35,209 nucleotides of DNA, from assembly GCA_023451735.1 (NCBI GenBank), contig JAEXYH010000082.1:1-35209 (forward strand), given 5' to 3'. The notes beneath the pieces are model-generated. The model did not search any database. It was not told where the DNA came from and worked only from the letters and a program-made list of their open reading frames with translations. Source of the DNA: Pseudomonadota bacterium. Lineage in GTDB: Bacteria > Pseudomonadota > Alphaproteobacteria > Rhizobiales > Rhizobiaceae. The position numbers and the translations under genes were made by a program. This document shows, in pieces, positions 1 through 6,910 of the stretch. Every line of letters starts with the position of its first letter. Within the stretch, counting starts at the first letter, position 1.

Positions 1-126
1 GGTATGGCAGATGCCGGTCGCCTTGACCTCGATCAGCACTTCGCCGGCCTTCGGGCCGTCGAGCTGAACCGTCATCACTTCCAGCGGTTTTCCTGCCTGA
101 ACGGCAACAGCGGCGCGGACATCCAT
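1..126 (-). CDS. S-(hydroxymethyl)glutathione dehydrogenase / class III alcohol dehydrogenase, N-terminal fragment
   Basis: Only the first 42 codons lie in the window; the gene runs off the left edge. The translated start (MDVRAAVAVQAGKPL, then a stretch ending EVKATGICHT) has the opening of zinc-dependent medium-chain alcohol dehydrogenases. The GICHT segment carries the first catalytic zinc cysteine. The MDVRAAVA opening is typical of the class III, glutathione-dependent formaldehyde dehydrogenase branch (adhC/frmA), which oxidises S-hydroxymethylglutathione in the cytoplasm. The ATG at 124-126 has a good ribosome binding site (AAGGGAG, read on the minus strand). With so little of the protein visible, another zinc alcohol dehydrogenase cannot be excluded. 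Confidence 0.8.
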   Translation of the reverse strand, partial: MDVRAAVAVQAGKPLEVMTVQLDGPKAGEVLIEVKATGICHT

Positions 127-269
127 CGTGTCACTCCCTTGGTTCGAAATTGAAAAGTCTTGTTACTGAATTAGAATCTGCGCGGACTTTTGCACGCTCG
201 GGCGATCCGGCTCAAGCCGGAACCCGATGTGTCGTGCCGCAAAAACGACAGATGCCGATCACGCTTCGA

Positions 270-887
270 TCAGCGGGGTTCTATGATCGGAACATGCGGT
301 GCCAGATCACGCGACATGCGGCCATCCAGCCTCGGATCGTCGCAGATCTCGACCATGAAGGCATAGGGTTTGAAGCCGGACCGCTGATAGAAAGCAAGCG
401 CTGCCGGATGATCGAAGTTGCAGGTATGGACCCAGAAACGCTTGATCGGACGCGACCAGGCATTCTCGATTGCAGCATTCATCAACAGGCGCCCCGAGCC
501 GTTGCCGATCGCCTCTGCGACCACTCCGAAAAACGCGATCTCGCATTCCGCCTCTTCGCGGAAATCGAGTTCCAGAAGTCCCAGCCGGCGTTCGCCGTCG
601 GTCAATACATAGACCTCGATCAGCGGATCTGTGAGGATCGCTTCGAGTTCCGCATCCGGCATCACGAGCCGCGAGACCCAGAGCCATTCCTCGCCGACAC
701 GTCTATAAAGATCGCGGTATTCGTGCACAGATGGGGCTACCCAGCGCTCGACCCGCAGACCGGTTGCCGGCGGTAGAGGCCGGACAGCCGGGTGCTCGAA
801 CATTTCGAGGCAGGTGACCGTGTTGGCGAGCTTTCCCGCGGGAACGGGAGAGTAGCCGAAGGGGAGCGTGGGATTTGACGTTTTCAT
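270..887 (-). CDS. GNAT family N-acetyltransferase
   Basis: This 205-residue protein has a GNAT fold in its second half. Strand 4 and the acetyl-CoA loop are seen at ECEIAFFGVV followed by AIGNGSGRLLM, which fits the (Q/R)xxGxG/A pyrophosphate-binding motif. The C-terminal HTCNFDHPAALAFYQRSGFK segment is the usual ending of the domain (helix 4 and strand 7). The first 45 residues or so lie before the domain and are not recognisable. It should transfer an acetyl group from acetyl-CoA to an unknown amine in the cytoplasm. An AAGAG ribosome binding site precedes the ATG at 885-887. It stands alone between the alcohol dehydrogenase and an unknown gene on the same strand, and gives no hint of substrate. 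Confidence 0.85.
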   Translation of the reverse strand: MKTSNPTLPFGYSPVPAGKLANTVTCLEMFEHPAVRPLPPATGLRVERWVAPSVHEYRDLYRRVGEEWLWVSRLVMPDAELEAILTDPLIEVYVLTDGERRLGLLELDFREEAECEIAFFGVVAEAIGNGSGRLLMNAAIENAWSRPIKRFWVHTCNFDHPAALAFYQRSGFKPYAFMVEICDDPRLDGRMSRDLAPHVPIIEPR

Positions 888-944
888 GCGCTCTTGGACT
901 GTTTTGCCCGGCGCATGTCAACTGCTCACGAGGATATTTCAGTC

Positions 945-1655
945 TCAGGCCACGCGTTCGTCCCATGCTCCGGCATGGTCCTCGGTCTGGAGCCAGGGGT
1001 GGGAGCGAAGGCTGTCGAAGTGACGCTCTTCGCCCGCCACATGGTCCATAACTTCCTGCCAACCCGGATGGTTGTCCCGGTGCCGTACCACATCGTCGAT
1101 CATGGCAAGGCTGGTCGCTTCCAGAGCCGAAATGAAAAGGCGCCCACCATTGATCCGGCATCTCAATAGCCGCCAGATATAGGTCATGTCGTCGGCAGTG
1201 ATGCCGGCATGACGACGCGCCGGGACACCATAGGATGTTTCGGCCGGGGTCAGAAGCATGTGGCGCAACTGATCGAGCGCGAAGGCCGGCAGGATATCCG
1301 GACAGCTTTCTGCACGCTCGATCGCGTGCAGAAGCGTCTCGAGCTGCAATGGATTTTCCACGCGGCCGTCAAGCGCAAGCGCGCGGATCAGCCAGGCCGC
1401 TTTCGCTGCATCGAGACGACCTCGAGGCGGTGCTGTATCGACGATGAATGCCGTCAGCTGCTCGACGAAATAGGCCGGCCATTCCTCGCAGTGGGCGGGG
1501 CACATGTCGTTCAAGGCCAGAAGCAGAAGTGCGTCGTCGTAACTACGGATTCCGTTCGTGAAGGCGTATTTTCGCAGAATCAACAGGTCGTGCCTGTCGA
1601 TGCGGCCCTTTCCGGCGATGACACATGCCGGAAAAGAAAAGCGGATACCGCTCAT
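945..1655 (-). CDS. Conserved hypothetical protein, 236 residues
   Basis: I do not recognise a named domain. The product is 236 residues and soluble, with no signal peptide or membrane segment. It is mostly helical in appearance, with repeated short leucine/alanine-rich helices. It holds a few cysteines, among them CPAHCEEW near residue 52, and ends in an acidic, histidine- and tryptophan-containing stretch (GEERHFDSLRSHPWLQ). The ATG at 1653-1655 has a GGAGAAAG ribosome binding site. Codon use resembles the neighbours, and the opposite-strand reading frames over it look like shadows. It could share a transcript with the GNAT gene downstream (58-base gap), but that is inference. Confidence 0.7.
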   Translation of the reverse strand: MSGIRFSFPACVIAGKGRIDRHDLLILRKYAFTNGIRSYDDALLLLALNDMCPAHCEEWPAYFVEQLTAFIVDTAPPRGRLDAAKAAWLIRALALDGRVENPLQLETLLHAIERAESCPDILPAFALDQLRHMLLTPAETSYGVPARRHAGITADDMTYIWRLLRCRINGGRLFISALEATSLAMIDDVVRHRDNHPGWQEVMDHVAGEERHFDSLRSHPWLQTEDHAGAWDERVA

Positions 1656-1739
1656 CTCTTTCTCCGTTTCATCATGAAACTGATATTGCTCTTAATTTGG
1701 AGAAGTTGAGAGGCAGACAATAAGGGCGGTTAACGGAAA

Positions 1740-2672
1740 CTAGCCAAGCGGCGGTTCGGCCGAAATCTGTCTCACCCTGACACGCTCGCGCCAAATAATG
1801 AACAGGCCGGATGCGACGATGATGGCAATACCGAGCCATTTGGATGCCGTCGGAAAATCGCTGAACAACAGATACCCGAGCACGGTTGCGGAAATGATCT
1901 CGAAATACTGAAACGGTGCCAGAAGCGACAGCGGTGCCATGCGAAAGGCCCGGACCACCAGCAGATGGACATAGCCGGACAGACTGCCGAGGATGATCAG
2001 CAGAATCAGTCCGAGGCCGGACGAGGGCAGGGAGGCTTCGAACTCCACCGGATAAATGAAATGCCCGGCCAGCAGCCCCACGGTCATGAACAAGGTTCCG
2101 CCAACGCCTGCGACGAACTGCATCGTCAGTGGCGAATCGGCATCGCCGATCGCGCGATTGAGAAACAGGTAAAGCGTGTAGAGAAAAGCGCAGAGCACCG
2201 GCAGAAGGGCCGTCCAGCCGAAGATCTCGTAACTCGGCTGGATGACGATCATCGCGCCGCCGAAACCGATGGCAATGGCGAGCCATCTACGCCATCCGAC
2301 CTTCTCGCCGAGAAAAAGTGCCGACATCATCGTCAGCAAAAATGGTTCGACGAAATAGATGGCGAAAACGTCGGCCAGCGGCATGTATTTGACCGCCATG
2401 AAGAACATCAGGCTGGCAGCAGCATGGAGCGCGCCGCGCAACAGGTTCATCCACGGACGCTTACCGCCCCGAAGCGCACCGGGAACGAAAAAGGCGATCG
2501 GCAATAGTGCCAGGAACTGGAAGAAGAAGCGGTAAAACGTCACCTGGCCCGGCGACATGGTCTCGAAGGTCGCCATGTATTTGGCGATCGCGTCCATCAT
2601 CGGCAGGACGGCCATGCAGGCCGCCATGATCGCCATGCCCTTGATCGGATTTTGCAGGGAAGAATCGGACAT
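1740..2672 (-). CDS. DMT family transporter (EamA domains)
   Basis: The 310-residue protein is an integral membrane protein with about ten hydrophobic segments arranged as two EamA repeats. The first repeat includes the YRFFFQFLALLPIAF segment and AAASLMFFMAVKYMPLADV. The second includes the LLAPFQYFEIISATVLGYLLF segment. This is the layout of drug/metabolite exporters of the RhaT/YdcZ superfamily, which move small metabolites across the inner membrane. The substrate cannot be read from the sequence. I chose the ATG at 2670-2672 (MSDSSLQN) because AAGAG lies about eight bases upstream; an in-frame TTG at 2705 would add 11 residues without a better ribosome binding site. The C-terminus ends in a short basic tail (RERVRVRQ). 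Confidence 0.88.
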   Translation of the reverse strand: MSDSSLQNPIKGMAIMAACMAVLPMMDAIAKYMATFETMSPGQVTFYRFFFQFLALLPIAFFVPGALRGGKRPWMNLLRGALHAAASLMFFMAVKYMPLADVFAIYFVEPFLLTMMSALFLGEKVGWRRWLAIAIGFGGAMIVIQPSYEIFGWTALLPVLCAFLYTLYLFLNRAIGDADSPLTMQFVAGVGGTLFMTVGLLAGHFIYPVEFEASLPSSGLGLILLIILGSLSGYVHLLVVRAFRMAPLSLLAPFQYFEIISATVLGYLLFSDFPTASKWLGIAIIVASGLFIIWRERVRVRQISAEPPLG

Positions 2673-2868
2673 GGGCGTCACTCTTACGGGGGAGGTCGTG
2701 TTCAATCACAGCCGGAAGCCTGGTTCAAGCCAGAGGCCCCGGCTTCAGGCCCCAAATGTCGTATCAGCGATCATCCCGCGACCGTACGGAAGGAATTCCG
2801 GTGTGTTTCGTCTCTGTACACGCGCCAGTTTTGTATGGACAGTTTCACCATTGATTCGAGGGAATCCG

Positions 2869-3401
2869 ATGAAGCTGGTATCGTCGTTTGCACTTGTTCT
2901 GACCGTGGCGTTTTCCCAATCCGCATTTGCCGACAATCTGGTGGATGAGGTCCGCATCGGGGCTGGTGGCGTTATCCAGAGCGACAGTTCCAGGGATAAG
3001 GGAGCGGTCGGGTCGGCAGAAGTCTATTTCGCGCCGTTCAAATCCTCGCGCACCAGAGCAGCCGGCGTGCTCCTTGAGCCTCGAATCCAGCTCGGCGTTT
3101 CGGGTGGGCCAAGCGCAACCGATCAAGCCTATGCGGGGCTCAACTGGCACGTGCCCCTCGGTGAAAAATTCTTTGCCGAGGCGGGAATTGGCGGGACCGT
3201 CCACAATGGCAGTCTCGATAGCGGTGACGAGCCACGTCTGGGGTGCCGTTTTCTGTTTCGCGAACATGCCGCCCTTGGTGTGCGGATAACCGATACGGTT
3301 AACCTGATGGCCACGGCGACCATTCGTCTCACGCAAACCTCTGCGACGGGCCGAATGATGGGCTCACCCATGTCGGCCTTGCGGTTGGGGTGAAGTTCTA
3401 G
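2869..3401 (+). pseudogene. PagL-like acyloxyacyl hydrolase (lipid A 3-O-deacylase family), frameshifted
   Basis: The ATG at 2869 has a GAGGGAA ribosome binding site and opens a signal peptide ending SAFADN. The next 130 residues form a short outer-membrane beta-barrel of the kind seen in lipid A deacylases, including AGLNWHVPLGEKFFAEAGIGG and LGCRFLFREHAALGVRI. In frame, the protein ends at 3391-3393 with an out-of-character tail. In the frame starting at 3318 the expected family ending appears: DHSSHANLCDGP, then GLTHVGLAVGVKF, with a stop at 3399-3401. That ending holds the His-x-Ser pair (H and the second S of DHSS) that serves as active site in PagL. One base therefore appears to be missing between about 3310 and 3318, probably turning a valine codon before DHSS into GC. 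Either the gene is broken or the read has an error. Confidence 0.82.
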
Positions 3402-3514
3402 GAATTGCCGGCGCCTTCGAGAGGTTTTATTCATGCGCGTAACATCATCGCGTCTACCTACTGGCGCGGCCCATGCGGCGTACCTATCTCCCAGCCTGAA
3501 CTCAGGAGATCCCG

Positions 3515-3814
3515 TTGTCGGAATTTATCAGCTATCTGTTCGCCATCTTCGTCGTGACGCCGCTTCAGGCTGAGCTCTCGGAGCGCCTGCAAGGCGTTCC
3601 CTCGCAGGAACTAGTCGAAGCCGGCAAGGCCTGCATATCGGTCGAAGCGCCAGAGCTGTTGCGGTACGCCCAGGAAAATTGGGGTTGGGCGGCAGCCAAT
3701 GCGATCGGTGTCGGTGCCGGGTTTGTCGATCCCATAACGCTGCTTCCTCAAGGGAACGAGAACTGCCGTCTGGTGATCCAGTCTCTGGCTGTGGAAGGCT
3801 CGCGCAACGCCTGA
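3515..3814 (+). CDS. Small hypothetical protein with hydrophobic N-terminus
   Basis: This 99-residue product is not recognised. I accept it because a good ribosome binding site (CAGGAGAT) precedes the TTG at 3515 at normal spacing and the protein sequence looks natural. Residues 3-18 (EFISYLFAIFVVTPLQAE) are hydrophobic and could be a short signal or membrane segment ending near LQAE. The rest is soluble, with two cysteines (ACISVEAP and NENCRLVIQ) that could form a disulphide if the protein is exported. The central AANAIGVGAGFVDPIT stretch is glycine-rich and mildly hydrophobic. It follows the pagL-like gene by 113 bases on the same strand. Confidence 0.6.
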   Translation: MSEFISYLFAIFVVTPLQAELSERLQGVPSQELVEAGKACISVEAPELLRYAQENWGWAAANAIGVGAGFVDPITLLPQGNENCRLVIQSLAVEGSRNA

Positions 3815-3912
3815 TCCTGGGACGCAGCTGTCGCAAATCGACAAGCCGAAATTACCTCCCCAATGTTATTTCCTGTGGAGCTTATCTCTTGCGTAACCTA
3901 TTGCCAGAAAAC

Positions 3913-3940
3913 AAAAAAACCCGGCCTAAGCCGGGTTCTT
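3913..3940 (-). terminator. Rho-independent terminator of tRNA-Leu
   Basis: Read on the minus strand, an eight-base GC-rich stem (AACCCGGC / GCCGGGTT) with a four-base TTAG loop is followed directly by a run of Ts. It begins a few bases after the CCA end of the tRNA, so it is well placed to end the tRNA transcript. Confidence 0.85.
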
Positions 3941-3941
3941 T

Positions 3942-4026
3942 TGGTGCGGTCGAGAAGACTCGAACTTCCACGGGTTGCCCCACAGCGACCTCAACGCTGC
4001 GCGTCTACCAATTCCGCCACGACCGC
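3942..4026 (-). tRNA. tRNA-Leu (anticodon GAG)
   Basis: The minus strand folds as an 85-base class II tRNA. The acceptor stem is GCGGTCG paired with CGACCGC, followed by an encoded ACCA end. The D arm contains GGAATTGGTAGAC. The anticodon stem CAGCG/CGCTG holds the loop TTGAGGT, giving anticodon GAG, which reads CUC and CUU leucine codons. A long variable arm (TGGGGCAACCCG) and a T arm with GTTCGAGTC complete the molecule. The GAG anticodon and long variable arm identify leucine; serine tRNAs differ in the D arm and anticodon. Confidence 0.96.
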
Positions 4027-4061
4027 ATCGTGGTAGAGCCGATTTGCTTCGGCGAGGGAGC

Positions 4062-4089
4062 ATCTAGCAAATGGATTCCGGGTGCACAA
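4062..4089 (-). promoter_or_regulatory. Possible promoter for tRNA-Leu
   Basis: On the minus strand TTGTGC is followed after 16 bases by CTAGAT, a fair match to sigma-70-type boxes. It lies about 36 bases upstream of the mature tRNA 5' end, which would leave a short leader for RNase P. The match is moderate and rests on position as much as on sequence. Confidence 0.35.
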
Positions 4090-4224
4090 GTGTGCCGTGA
4101 CAGTTTTTTGAAGGAAAAAAACAAAGTCCACAGCCCCCGGCTTGCGCCCCTTCCATGAACCCCTTGTTTTGCGGGCCGCAGAGGCGCATTGCAAACCAAC
4201 AATCTTCTTGCCAGAAGGCTTGTC

Positions 4225-4947
4225 ATGCAGACACGAACCGACCTTGACCACCAGATGTTTCCCGCAGCCCACTGTCCACCGGTGCGCTGGCGCATATCTG
4301 ACTGTCCCGTACCCTATGAAGACGCGCTCGCCACGATGGAGCGCGAGGTTGCGGCCATTGCAGATGGCACGGCAGACGAACTCGTCTGGCTGCTGGAGCA
4401 CCCGCCGCTCTATACTGCCGGCACGAGCGCCAATCCCGCCGACCTGATCGAGCCGAACCGATTCCCGGTCTACGATACCGGCCGCGGCGGCGAATATACC
4501 TATCATGGCCCCGGACAGCGGGTCGCCTATGTGATGCTCGATCTCAAGCGACGTCGTCAGGATGTGCGGGCCTATGTCGCCGCGCTGGAACAACTGGTCA
4601 TCCAGACACTCGAGCTGATGAATGTTCGCGGAGAGCGGCGCGAAGACCGCGTCGGCGTCTGGGTTCAGAGGCCTGAAAAACCGAGATTGCCGGACGGAAG
4701 CATGGCGGAGGACAAGGTCGCCGCCTTCGGTATTCGTCTACGCCGCTGGGTGAGCTTTCACGGGCTGTCGCTGAATGTCGATCCGGACCTGTCGCATTTT
4801 TCCGGAATCGTTCCCTGTGGCGTCACCTCCTATGGCGTCACGAGCCTCGTCGATCTCGGCATGCTGGTGATGATGGAGGACGTGGATGTCCGCCTGCGTC
4901 AAGCCTTTGAGGGGATCTTCGGTCCGACGGTTATCGAGAAGGCTTAG
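4225..4947 (+). CDS. lipB: Octanoyltransferase LipB
   Basis: This 240-residue protein transfers octanoyl groups from acyl carrier protein to lipoyl domains of 2-oxoacid dehydrogenases and the glycine cleavage H protein, the first step of lipoate assembly in the cytoplasm. The signature RGGEYTYHGPGQ lies at residues 87-98. The catalytic pair is present: Lys164 in DKVAAFGIRL and Cys198 in GIVPCGVTS. I chose the ATG at 4225 because AGAAGG lies six bases upstream; an upstream in-frame TTG at 4189 would add 12 residues with no better site. The stop is followed after three bases by the OsmC-family gene, so the two are probably co-transcribed. Length and motifs are complete for the family. Confidence 0.96.
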   Translation: MQTRTDLDHQMFPAAHCPPVRWRISDCPVPYEDALATMEREVAAIADGTADELVWLLEHPPLYTAGTSANPADLIEPNRFPVYDTGRGGEYTYHGPGQRVAYVMLDLKRRRQDVRAYVAALEQLVIQTLELMNVRGERREDRVGVWVQRPEKPRLPDGSMAEDKVAAFGIRLRRWVSFHGLSLNVDPDLSHFSGIVPCGVTSYGVTSLVDLGMLVMMEDVDVRLRQAFEGIFGPTVIEKA

Positions 4948-4950
4948 ATC

Positions 4951-5373
4951 ATGGTCGATCTGAAGATAAAGAAACGTCCGATCGGGGCGGTCGCCAAGGT
5001 TCTGCGAAACGGTCACCCGCAGGTGACAAGTCGCACCGGCGGTCAGGTCGGTGTTGTGACCGGGGCATCGGAGGAGGGGTTCAATCCTCTCGACCTGATG
5101 TTCGCGTCGCTTTCCGCATGTCTCGTCTTGAGCACACGGATTGCGGCCAGCAAGCTTTCGCTGCTCGACCGGTTCGACGGCGCATCGGCAGACGTCACAG
5201 GCGAGAAATCATCCATAGAGCCATATCGGGTCGAGCGCTTTATCGTGGAGATCGCAATCGACGGCGATCTCACGGAAGATGAGCGTCACCGGATTATTCA
5301 TATGGCCGAGGAAATCTGCACGGTCAGCAATACGCTGAAAACGCCCCCGGCCATTTCGCTATCCGTCGACTGA
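4951..5373 (+). CDS. OsmC family peroxiredoxin-like protein
   Basis: The 140-residue product has the OsmC/Ohr fold. The two family cysteines are visible at Cys57 (FASLSACLVLS, start of the central helix) and Cys123 (EEICTVSNTLK). OsmC proteins use this pair to reduce organic hydroperoxides, with lipoylated or other dithiol proteins as electron donors. The gene starts three bases after the lipB stop and probably shares its transcript. Lipoylated dehydrogenase components are known reductants of Ohr/OsmC enzymes, which makes the pairing with lipB sensible, although that link is inference here. The substrate is not known, and some OsmC-like proteins have no shown peroxidase activity. Confidence 0.88.
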   Translation: MVDLKIKKRPIGAVAKVLRNGHPQVTSRTGGQVGVVTGASEEGFNPLDLMFASLSACLVLSTRIAASKLSLLDRFDGASADVTGEKSSIEPYRVERFIVEIAIDGDLTEDERHRIIHMAEEICTVSNTLKTPPAISLSVD

Positions 5374-5377
5374 TGGA

Positions 5378-5875
5378 TCAGTCGTCATCCGGAATTCGGC
5401 TGTCGACGCCCGCCAGACGCAGCTGGTTGACGATTTTGCCGACACCGGCGACATTTTGAGTCGCTCTAATGATCCGGCCAGAGGTCGCAGCATCGTCCAC
5501 CTGACCTTCGATCGTGACGCTGTTGCGATCAACATGAATGTCGATCAGGTCCATGTCGACGATGCCGAGTGTGTCGATGGCATCGGTAATCCGCTCTTCC
5601 AGGTCGTCCCAGTTCTCCAGTCCCATGGTGCCAGGTCGTAGACTGTCGCGCTGGGGTTCCTCAAGGCCGTCAAAGCCCGCCTCGTCGACCAGAAAGCCCG
5701 GATTGCGGCTTGTCTCCGTATCGGGACTTTCATTGCCGTAGGCGGAATTGTCGATTGGTCCGGCTGCCTGACCCGGTTTGTCGGCATAAGGCCATCCGTC
5801 GTCGATGTTTCGATCGTCGTAGTCGCGAAAATCTTCTTCTCGCGAAACATTGTCGATATCCCTTTTCGGTGACAT
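5378..5875 (-). CDS. BON domain-containing protein with acidic N-terminal region
   Basis: The product is 165 residues. The first 80 or so are low-complexity, rich in D, E, N and R, and probably disordered. A BON domain follows at about residues 88-155, with NSVTIEGQVDDAATSGRII and GVGKIVNQLRLAG as its hallmark strands and helix. BON domains are thought to bind phospholipid or other envelope surfaces. No signal peptide is visible, so this copy may be cytoplasmic or act at the inner face of the membrane. I start at the ATG at 5873-5875 because AAGGAGG lies just upstream; an earlier in-frame ATG at 5929 overlaps the preceding gene by four bases but lacks such a site. It follows another BON gene on the same strand. 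Confidence 0.85.
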   Translation of the reverse strand: MSPKRDIDNVSREEDFRDYDDRNIDDGWPYADKPGQAAGPIDNSAYGNESPDTETSRNPGFLVDEAGFDGLEEPQRDSLRPGTMGLENWDDLEERITDAIDTLGIVDMDLIDIHVDRNSVTIEGQVDDAATSGRIIRATQNVAGVGKIVNQLRLAGVDSRIPDDD

Positions 5876-5925
5876 TGTGGCCTCCTTGCTTGTCGCGTCT
5901 GTGCCGATCGACCTTGCTGTCGCAG

Positions 5926-6177
5926 TCAATTCGGCGAGTTGCTCGTGTTGCCGGTCAGTGTCAGGTGGTTTTCCACGTCGTGGACACCATCCACTGTTTC
6001 GGTTGCCAGGATGACCTTGCGTGCGGACATAAGGTTGTCCACTGCGCCTTCCAGCACAACCGTAGTTCCTTCAACATGTGCTTCTATCGCCGACGCATCG
6101 ACATCCTGAAGCGATTGAAGGCGTGCTGCCACTTCGCTACCAAGGTCTTTGCCGTCGATCTTGGATATTCCGGTCAT
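5926..6177 (-). CDS. Single BON domain protein, 83 residues
   Basis: The 83-residue protein is almost entirely one BON domain: an N-terminal helix (GSEVAARLQSLQDVD), then HVEGTTVVLEGAVDNLMSA and GVHDVENHLTLTG. No signal peptide or membrane segment is present. The ATG at 6175-6177 has a GAGGAG ribosome binding site. It lies just upstream of the larger BON gene, with 50 bases between its stop and that gene's preferred start, so the two probably form a small operon. Similar small BON proteins are often stress-related (OsmY-like, but without the export signal). That role is family knowledge, not shown here. Confidence 0.85.
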   Translation of the reverse strand: MTGISKIDGKDLGSEVAARLQSLQDVDASAIEAHVEGTTVVLEGAVDNLMSARKVILATETVDGVHDVENHLTLTGNTSNSPN

Positions 6178-6242
6178 GGTCTTGCTCCTCGTTGAACCAT
6201 GACCTCATAACGCGCCAAAACCTCGTCGGTTCTGCCGTAACG

Positions 6243-6734
6243 TTATTTTTCCTTCTGCCACTTTTTGACCAGCCGCTCACGCTTGACCCGCGACAGGCGG
6301 CGGAGCCAGAAGAGACCGTCGAGCTGATCGATCTCGTGCTGGATGCAAACCGCGTGGAAATCTTTCGCTTCTTCTTCGTGGAAATTGCCGGCCAGGTCCT
6401 GATAACGAAGCTTGATATGGCGCGGGCGCTCCACCTCATCCGTCGCGCCGGGCATGGATACGCTGCCTTCGGTATGCCGAATCGTCTCATCGCTTGCCGA
6501 AAGAATTTCCGGATTCACGTAATACAGCGGACCTTGCACTGCCGACAGTTCCAGCACGAAAAGACGTCGGAATACTCCGATATGCGCGGCCGTGATGCCA
6601 ACGCCGGGTGCTGCGCGCATCGTTTCCAGCAAATCCTGCGCAAGTGTCGACAGCTCGTCATCGAAGTTTGAAACCGGCTCGCAAATGATGGAAAGGCCCT
6701 GATCGGGATAGGTCAGAATGGTGCGGACAGTCAT
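6243..6734 (-). CDS. Peptide deformylase-like protein with altered metal ligands
   Basis: The 163-residue protein aligns along its length with peptide deformylase, which removes the formyl group from new proteins with a metal held by one Cys and two His. All three motifs are recognisable but changed. Motif I reads GVGITAAH (residues 44-51) where the enzyme has GxGLAAxQ, so the catalytic Gln is His. Motif II reads EGSVS (89-93) where EGCLS supplies the Cys ligand. Motif III reads HEIDQ (133-137) where HExxH supplies both His ligands. Glu134 and His133 remain. Ordinary deformylase chemistry is therefore unlikely. The start at 6734 (MTVRTIL) follows AAGAG; a further 13 residues upstream are possible. 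A true def gene is expected elsewhere in the genome. Confidence 0.85.
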   Translation of the reverse strand: MTVRTILTYPDQGLSIICEPVSNFDDELSTLAQDLLETMRAAPGVGITAAHIGVFRRLFVLELSAVQGPLYYVNPEILSASDETIRHTEGSVSMPGATDEVERPRHIKLRYQDLAGNFHEEEAKDFHAVCIQHEIDQLDGLFWLRRLSRVKRERLVKKWQKEK

Positions 6735-6910
6735 ACCGGTTCTCTTGCTGTGGCGTGGCGACAGATCTGCCACGCCCTCACGAAATCCGGCTCGAAGGCG
6801 CTTTGTAGCTGTCGATAATATTGCTTCAGTCTTTCATGCTATCTGATTGTTGACTATATGTTTTCCGTCGCCATTCCGGCTGTGGCGATCGTGCAAGGCG
6901 AGGGCGGTTG

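Noticed and set aside
150..776. Long plus-strand reading frame opposite the GNAT gene
   Set aside because: It is the shadow of the minus-strand acetyltransferase, has no ribosome binding site, and its translation shows no domain.
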